Shown: positions 57,721 to 64,000 of the stretch, in pieces | How positions within the stretch are numbered: position 1 is the stretch's first letter | Layout: each line of letters opens with the position of its first letter | Source: Chrysogorgia sp. JL179-B06 | Taxonomy: Eukaryota; Cnidaria; Anthozoa; Scleralcyonacea; Chrysogorgiidae | NCBI GenBank assembly: GCA_035772405.1 | Contig: JAYKKM010000217.1 | Span: forward strand, 1,091,001-1,155,000 | Length of the DNA: 64,000 bases | Reading direction: 5' to 3' | Translations under genes and position numbers: made by a program | The notes under the pieces: generated by a model | Seen by the model: the letters and a program-made list of their open reading frames with translations, nothing else | Databases searched by the model: none | Told to the model about the DNA's origin: nothing

Positions 57721-58249
57721 AATTTAAAGGCAAACACCAGCCCAAAATATATTAATATACAATAGTATTTCTGACAGGATTAATTTAAAGAAACAAACAA
57801 ATTCTTACCTCGATTCCTATCCTTGGCGCCGGCATGGCCGCGTGATGATACGAAAAAATAATTTGTAGTTCACTCAGTCAGTGATCCAGAGTGTCACACT
57901 AAGTTAGTAACCGCATAACCAATCACTATATGCGAACAGTGGAATTCTAGTGCAACTGGCCGAGTTATGAACACACTTACTGGTCAAGATGCAAGATTTC
58001 TTGGTCAGAACATTTCATTTTTACATTTCACAATTTCTTATATACAATACATTGCCCTTGGTTGGCCATCTGTGACTAACTTTTTGCGTGGGAAGTAATT
58101 CTACAGTATGTCAGTACCTAGGCACGAGAAGTTACTAATCTACTTTAAATGAACGTCAGTAATTAATATCCGGTACGCAATTAACATCCGTTATACTAGT
58201 AAACGAGTCGAGTGCTCTTGACACTCGCGCCAAAGATATTCGGTGTGAC

Positions 58250-58560
58250 CTACATTGAATGCTCTGGAAACCGGTACACCAACCGATTCAGTGTATGTCG
58301 ACCTGTCCATATAAAAATTCGGGAAGAATCAATTCCAGACTCAGCTAAAATTCCAGAGCATGATACAGTCCCATCGGTATGATGTAACTTCAAAAGGGTT
58401 AGTTTTATTTGTCTTTCATCTTTCTTTGAAAGCTTTCGGCGTCGTCCAGTGGATTTGTTCCTTTTGAAACGTTTAGCTCCAGTTACAATTCTATACACCG
58501 AAGCATCTTGAAATATTGCATTTCTTGGGGATTTTGATTGCAAATAATCGTGTATATTCA
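58250..58560 (-). pseudogene. Tc1/IS630-like transposase, N-terminal HTH domain
   Basis: The minus frame reads SPRNAIFQDASVYRIVTGAK, RFKRNKSTGRRRKLSKKDER and QIKLTLLKLHH, then SGILAESGIDSS and TLNRLVYRF. The G-R-R-R-K-L-S linker followed by a second helical region is the double HTH of Tc1/IS630 transposases, which binds the TIR. It stops at 58250 where one expects the catalytic domain, and a matching catalytic part lies at 53332-54045 on the same strand. Confidence 0.6.
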
Positions 58561-58995
58561 GTAATTTTACTTAGAGGCTTGTTTGTCAGACACTCTTAAC
58601 CTTCTGCAGTCTTTCTTCTTTTAAGTGTTCTTGATAAAGGTACCAGTAAAGGTACCACTGTGAAAATAGCATACGGCTAAAGCTACTGCACAACAAACAA
58701 CTTTTGTCCCCATGGTATTTGCGTTTTAGACAATGAGTCTATACCAGCAAGTTGATGCACTTGTGGGGAAAGCAGTTCAATAAATATTTCTGGTAAGCAG
58801 TCATCACATTTCTACGTTGTTGTTCCAGTGTGAGATCTTGTTTCCACTTCACCACACACCAACAGGACAGAAACGGTGCTGTTTTGTGGGCTTTGGAGAT
58901 TTGATGCTATGATGAATGGTAATTATGTTTTTTCATGCTATAAACAGCAATTTTAATTTCCTCTTCACTAGGATTTGAATTTTATGTATTTTGTC
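58561..58995. other. Non-coding stretch
   Basis: Nothing recognised. Confidence 0.3.
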
Positions 58996-59803
58996 TTATG
59001 GCCAGACCATAATACTTCTGCATGCATTTGATCCTGATCTCTGATAGCCGGCCTTTTCTTCTAATTTTTTCGCATCTGCAAGTTTCCCATAGCATTTTCC
59101 GATAGCTCCCATAGACAGATTTAGAAATTTTACTTTACTGAAGCATTGTTTCAAGGAGTTACAGAGATCTTTATAACGAACCGCTTTCCTCCTGCAGTTT
59201 TTATTTATATTAGTCTCGAAACCTATGGTCAATTCAACTACATACATATTATCTTTAGTGTTGTTTAAAACTATCATATCAGGCTGGTCTTCTCATCCAG
59301 TTATTACCAAGGGGTTATCAAAACCCTCGATATCAGCATAAATCAATGAATTTTTCTCAATACTTAATAGGTATTCGGCCAGTGTTTTCAAAATTGAGTG
59401 ATGACGCCAAGTGAAACATCCTTGATCCAAGTGCACTTTGCAAGAGGAAACTACATGTTGCAGTGTTTGGGGGTTTAAACAAGCACTGCACAGACTATTC
59501 GTTGTTTTCTTCCACAAGGTCATGTTTTTAGGGTTGGTAGGGTGTTGTTCAGGTATCTCATGGTAAACTGTTGATAGTCGATTGCCTGCGATGTTTGACA
59601 TTCTCCGCAAACGCCTCTTCCCACATTGTTCTGAGAACGAGGCTTTGAGATGTAAAGTTTGTTACTATATGATAAATTTTGTCTTTCCGTATTTCTTTGA
59701 GAGCATCCTTGTTGGCATTTAAATGACAATCATATTGAATGTTGCTATTTTTTCTCGTATCGTTGTTTTCAGAGCGAATGTCACAGTTCTTGGAGACTTT
59801 CAA
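58996..59803 (-). mobile_element. R2-like LINE, C-terminal zinc knuckle and restriction-like endonuclease
   Basis: The frame at 59293-59610 has LCSACLNPQTLQHVVSSCKV, a C-x2-C-x7-H-x4-C zinc knuckle, followed by CFTWRHHSILKTLAEYL. After a frameshift near 59285 comes QPDMIVLN (P-D of a PD-(D/E)XK nuclease), MYVVELTIGFETNI (second acidic residue) and CRRKAVRYKDL. The order knuckle, R-H-x-x-V/I-L, P-D, V-E-L-T is the C-terminus of R2/NeSL/Hero-type LINEs that cut with a restriction-like endonuclease. The upstream frame (59558-59803) belongs to the thumb region; the RT itself is missing. One frameshift, so dead. Confidence 0.72.
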
Positions 59804-59844
59804 TTTGTTTCTTAAGATGACTTGGCATTGAGTGTGTTTTGATG

Positions 59845-60335
59845 ATACAATAATAATAATAATAATAATTACATTTCTATAGCGCCTATAACAAAGATCT
59901 AAGCGCTTTACAATATAAATATCTATAAATGTTTACAAGTAAATAAATAAATAAAAAATCTAAAAGAATTATAGCTAAAAGTACTAAAAACAATAATACA
60001 ATAACTACCATAATTAAAACTATATGTTATTACAAATTAAAAGCCTTTTTAAAAAGCAGCGTTTTGAGGCCAGATTTAAATTGTTCAACTGTATGAGTTT
60101 TTTAAATTGATGGGCAGTTCATTCCATAGGGTTGGAGCTACGACAGAGAAGGCTCCATAGCCATACGTTTTGAGTTTGTAGTTCGGTTTCTTCAGCTTAT
60201 ATTGGTTAGGAGCGTAGCTGTCTTGTTGGTTCATATACATACATGTAGTAGATCAGTTAGATACGACAGAGCCAATCCATTCAGCGCCTTATACGTCGTA
60301 GTATTTTGATTTATTAACTTTGCTGCCTCCAAAAA
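59845..60335 (-). mobile_element. LINE 3' end with ATT-type tail
   Basis: Read on the minus strand: YGYGAFSVVAPTLWNELPI (about 60130-60180), then KSGLKTLLFKKAF (near 60050), the C-terminal W-N-E-L-P block of CR1/L2-like ORF2. An AT-rich UTR and GCGCTATAGAAATGTAATT follow, with about six ATT units at 59850-59870. Only the last 500 bp of the element remain. Confidence 0.65.
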
Positions 60336-60449
60336 TTATACATACATCTATATATAACTAGATACAAATAAATAAATAATTAATTAAAGCAACTGGTGGC
60401 CAAATAGGGCATTGCCCCAATTGAACATGACTACCAATGTAACACCTAT

Positions 60450-61860
60450 TTAAGTTATATAAGACCTAATTACTACTGCAGATTTAAGAATCAATAGAAT
60501 AATATACAAACTATTTATGTGGAAGTTGGTAAACATTAAGTTCTCTACGAAATTTCTGATAAAGTTTTGACATAAAAAGACTAAGACTACAAATTGTTTT
60601 ATAAGTTCACTGTCCAATGAGTTCCACTTTGTTATAACTCGAGGAAAATAAGAGTTTTTAAAGTATTGAGTTCTACATTTAAAATCATTAAAATTATTCA
60701 CATCATAAGCTCTGTTATATTTAGGAGCTGGTCGATTCTGTACATAATCTAATAATTGAATGTCCAAAAGACCTGCTCTACATTTAACAAAGAACAAATC
60801 TTTCATGTTTCGCCGGACATCAAGTGGTGGAAGGTTGAGATTAATCAATCGTTCTTTATAACCAATGTCAGCAGGGTAATTCAAAATGAACTTTGAAGCT
60901 CTACGTTGTACTCCTTCCAACATAAGTTGATATTTTACTTCTGAAGGAGACCACAGCTCTGATGAAAATTCCAACTGTGGCCTGACCAATGTGAGGTAGA
61001 GCAGCTTCCTGATAGATTGGTCTTCAACATCTTTACACGTTCGTTTAATAAGTCCAAGTGTTCGATTTGCTTTTGCTGTGATCTTTGAAATATGCGTTCC
61101 CCAACTAACATCTGCACTCACAGTTATTCCTAGATCTTTGGTGGTTTTAACACATTCAAGGGATTCATGTCCCAATTTGTACCCATTGGTTGTCTGGATT
61201 TTCTTTCGCGACAGTCTCATGACTTTGCATTTATTAGTGTTAAATTGCATACACCATTTTTCAGTCCAAGATTTCAATTAATTTAAATCATTCTGTAAAT
61301 TACCTGCATCAGCATCGGATTTGATCACTCTGTATAATTTTGAATCATCGGCATACAATGCCATTTCTGTTGGTGGATTAATCTGCTCTGGAAGATCATT
61401 AATGTACAATATAAAAAGAAGTGGTCCCAGAATAGACCCCTGGGGCACACCAGAGGCCACCTCAATCCATTCAGAATAATGTCCCTCAAGAGCAACTCTT
61501 TGGACCCTTCCAGTTAAGTAACTTTTAAGCCAATTGTACAGAGAACCATGGAATGTTTTCTTAATTTACAAAGCAGTAAACGATGAGATACTTTGTCGAA
61601 CGCTTTTTGGAAATCAAGATAAATGACATCAACAGAGTGTGTTTTGTCCAGTGCTGTTAGAATCTTATGGTAAACTTGTATCAACTGAGTGGTGCAATTT
61701 CTACCTTGTAAGAAGCCATGTTGTAATTTATGTACTGTTCCGGAAATGGAGTCATAACACCGATTGTAGATACATTTTTCCAACACCTTCGAGACCATGC
61801 ATAATAAGGAAATAGGCCTGTAATTCTCAACGCAATGTACGTCACCAGTCTTCGGTGACT
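60450..61860 (-). mobile_element. LINE-C, RT and C-terminal domain
   Basis: Minus-strand order: HCVENYRPISLLCMVSKVLE with KLQHGFLQGRNCTTQL (about 61820-61690), VDVIYLDFQKAFDKVSHRLL (motif A), then after a frame break [20 protein letters not shown] and [12 protein letters not shown] (61278-61460). An in-frame stop near 61278 is followed by FNTNKCKVMRLSRKK, TKDLGITVSADVSWGTHISK and LTLVRPQLEFSSELWSPSEV, with a helical C-terminus ending at 60450. Residues of the polymerase site (D in motif A, A-D-D in motif C) are kept. Two breaks (about 61530 and 61278). The 5' end is cut at 61860 against LINE-E. The family is an APE-type LINE of the CR1/Jockey group. Confidence 0.82.
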
Positions 61861-63060
61861 TTATATGTGATCCGATATTCCACAGGTAGCCAATGTAATT
61901 CAAGCAGTACTGAGGTTATATGGTCATACTTCCAAGTAAGCGAAACAACACGGGCCACAGTATTCTGGACAGACTGTAATTTTGAAAGTTGATATTTCGG
62001 AAGTCCAAATACAAGAGAGTTCCCATGATCCAATTTAGATGAAACAAGGGCGTGAACTAATATAGCAGCAGTGTTATGAGTAAGATATGTCCTAATCCGA
62101 CGAATGTTCCTGAAATGGTAATATGCAGATTTACACGTTACATTTATGTGGTACGATCAAATGTTATGCCAATGTTCCTGACAGATTCAGAACAAGTTAC
62201 CAAATCCTGACCGCCAACTTCAACAATGGTTGCTGGCGATAGTGAGTTGAGAAAACAATAAGCTCGGATTTATCCTTATTCAATTTCAGTTTGTTCATAG
62301 TCATCCATCGGTCAATGTCTTTTGTACAGGCCATCATTCTGGTTTTGATTTTTTCCATTTCAGTATGGGATGAAAAAGCAAAAGTTGTATATATCTGACT
62401 GTCGTCTGCATACAGATGATAAGACATCTCATGTTTCTGTAGAATATCAGCTAGTGGGGAAGTGTATAATAGATACAGTAGCGGTCTCAGGACAGAACCT
62501 CGTGGAACACCATACTGCAGTGAATGTAATGATGAATTGTGACCATTTATCGATACAAACTGCTTGCGATCATGAAGATAAGATCTGAATCAATCCAACA
62601 CTTTGCCCTTAATCCCAAATCGATTAAATAACCTAGAAATAAGAATCTCATGATCCACCATATCAAATGCCGCTGATAGATCTCATAGAATAAGGACAAC
62701 TGCTTTGTTATCATCAATGGCACATAGGATGTCATTTTGCACATGCACCAATGCTGTCTCAGGCTATGTTTCTTGTAAGCTGATTGAAAAACAACGTTTG
62801 ATTCGTTCTCTCCAAATACTGCGTTAGTTGACTGACAACTTCCTTTTCAATAACTTTCGATATAAATTTCACGTTAGACACAGGCCGGAAGTTGGGAAAC
62901 AGTTCACAATCCAGATATGGTTTGTTTAGTGATGGTTTCAGAACAGGGATTTTTAAGTCCAAGGGTACGCATGGAGATACCAAAGATAAGTTCACAATCT
63001 GTGTGAGAACAGGTAAGAGTTCATTCAAAATATTTTTCTGTAATAGAGCAAGAAGCAATA
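61861..63060 (-). mobile_element. LINE-E, RT, decayed
   Basis: Minus-strand order: LLALLQKNILNELLPVLTQI with NFRPVSNVKFISKVIEKEVV (62759-63058), [19 protein letters not shown] (motif A, near 62670), [18 protein letters not shown] (motif B), [17 protein letters not shown] (motif C, 62197-62427), and LPKYQLSKLQSVQNTVARVV with HWLPVEYRI (61842-62033). At least three stops or frame changes. The pattern F-R-P-V-S-N and L-Q-x-V-Q-N-x-A-A-R is that of Rex1/L2-like LINEs. It ends abruptly where LINE-C begins. Confidence 0.82.
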
Positions 63061-63491
63061 CACATGATTAAGTAGCCAGTTTTCCTGGTTGATCTTTACA
63101 CCAGCTGGATCATTGATTGATTGATTGACAACTTTATTTAAAAGAGGGTATACACATAACAGCCAAAGCTGACAAACCTGCGGCCCTCAATAACATTACA
63201 GGACGATATAGAATTAATTTAAATCTATCCAAACTATTACTGAATGAAAACTAAAATGTTGAGTAAAATATACAACATATGCACTAATTACAATATTCAA
63301 TTACTATTACAAATAAAATATTGTTAAAATACCATTTTTATATAAAAAAACCTGAGTTACATTAAAGTGCATATAAGCCCTACAGGGTTTTCAGTTATTC
63401 GTGTAGACCACGAAAAATGACCTGATAAAGTATTTTACAGTTTTGGATTTGGTCCTTTCGTTTCCGAGATATTGCTCTTCAAACATAGCCA
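63061..63491 (-). mobile_element. LINE 3' UTR with GATT-type tail, then non-coding DNA
   Basis: GATTGATTGATTGACAACTT at 63112-63131 followed by TATTTAAAAGAGGG has the form of a minus-strand LINE 3' terminus with a four-base tandem tail. No coding part of that element is present. From about 63300 nothing is recognised. Confidence 0.45.
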
Positions 63492-63890
63492 TTGGCGTTG
63501 AAAGCCGCGCGTGAGAGAGTCCTGGTACTCGGGGACGGATTATATTTCACAAACAAGGAATACATAAAGTTTTGGACAACAACAAGTTCAAAAGATCATA
63601 TATCAAGTGAAATCGGCGCGATATCACACTCAAATTCAGACTCAAATAAGTATGAAAGCCCATTGTCTAGTTCAGATAATATAATCGAGGAAGAAACTGA
63701 ACTATCGGCGAAATATGAGGACGAGTCTGACTGTCTGATGACTGTTTCATGGACGCCTACGCTGATGAGCCGTTGGCTGACGAAGAATGGCTTGCCGCGT
63801 ATGAAAGAAGAAGGGAGGACAAAAAACACTTGGAATAACTTACTCGAAGGTGGAATGGTGCTGAATCCGTAAAATCTTGGTACGTTCATT
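63492..63890 (+). CDS. Acidic ORF of unknown function, possible first exon
   Basis: A 126-codon frame, Ser/Glu/Asp-rich, ends at 63872. From about 63750 a second frame reads DAYADEPLADEEWLAAYERR followed by WNGAESVKSW, close to a GTACGT-like donor (about 63881). The A-D-E-E-W-L-x-x-Y-E block resembles the N-terminal part of repeated cnidarian proteins that carry a P2X7-type Cys-rich domain, but that domain would lie outside the window. The use of two frames suggests a frameshift in the acidic region. Low confidence on function. Confidence 0.3.
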
Positions 63891-64000
63891 GCGCCATATT
63901 TGTCATATCTTTCATTAATTTATTTTATGTACAGTATGGTACGGGTTTATTGTATAGCCTGTAGTATAGGTGCAACTAGTGGGAGAACTGTATTGATGTC

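Overview
This is an AT-rich eukaryotic window from an invertebrate animal. It is best explained as repeat-packed intergenic DNA of a cnidarian, probably an anthozoan. That assignment is an inference from the mix of recognisable families: Crypton-type tyrosine recombinases, APE-type and R2-type LINEs, Ty3/Gypsy, hAT, Harbinger, MULE-like, Tc1-like and THAP transposases, plus repeated RecQ-like, kinase-like and SF3-helicase-like genes. I see no convincing intact single-copy host gene, no rRNA gene, no intact tRNA gene and no CRISPR array. Almost everything coding is a mobile element or a decayed repeated gene. All calls come from reading the sequence and translations; no database search was possible.

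Layout. Position 1-8.6 kb: a hAT transposase end, then a stack of nested insertions. A Ty3/Gypsy element (minus strand) is split by a 6.4 kb TIR-bounded insertion with an 8-bp target duplication. That insertion holds a second TIR pair and LINE-A. LINE-A is split by LINE-B, a 4.3 kb near-complete LINE with ORF1, APE endonuclease and RT. LINE-B is itself split by a 454-bp TTAA-flanked MITE. 9.8-16.4 kb: a Harbinger fragment, two inverted pieces of one repeated uncharacterised gene family, and a MULE-like fragment. 17.0-19.3 kb: a 2.3 kb element with CCCGTA ends and subterminal arrays of AGGTCT/AGACCT. 20.3-22.7 kb: a decayed RecQ-like helicase carrying a 267-bp MITE. 23-31 kb: a fold-back element, a second TTAA MITE, several 5'-truncated LINEs and a zinc-binding transposase-like C-terminus. 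31.1-34.8 kb: a broken Crypton and two GC-capped hairpins.

37.5-45 kb: two hAT transposases, a kinase fragment, an SF3-helicase-like P-loop gene, a Gypsy gag with probable LTR, and a MULE-type MITE with a 9-bp duplication. 46.0-48.1 kb: the most complete unit in the window, a two-exon Crypton-type tyrosine recombinase of 421 aa with all catalytic residues visible. It lies between perfect 18-bp inverted repeats and is accompanied by hairpins. 48.1-58.6 kb: a THAP/HTH transposase fragment, a LINE on the plus strand, a palindromic MITE, a Tc1-like transposase apparently split in two, and an uncharacterised decayed multi-ORF gene. 59-63.3 kb: a run of minus-strand LINE fragments, one of them R2-like with a restriction-like endonuclease. 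63.5 kb to the end: one acidic ORF of unknown function.

The genes do not form a pathway. The window is a record of successive transposition, in which target-site duplications and restored reading frames allow the order of several insertions to be read directly. The candidates for something less described are the hairpin-associated Crypton unit and the AGGTCT-array element.
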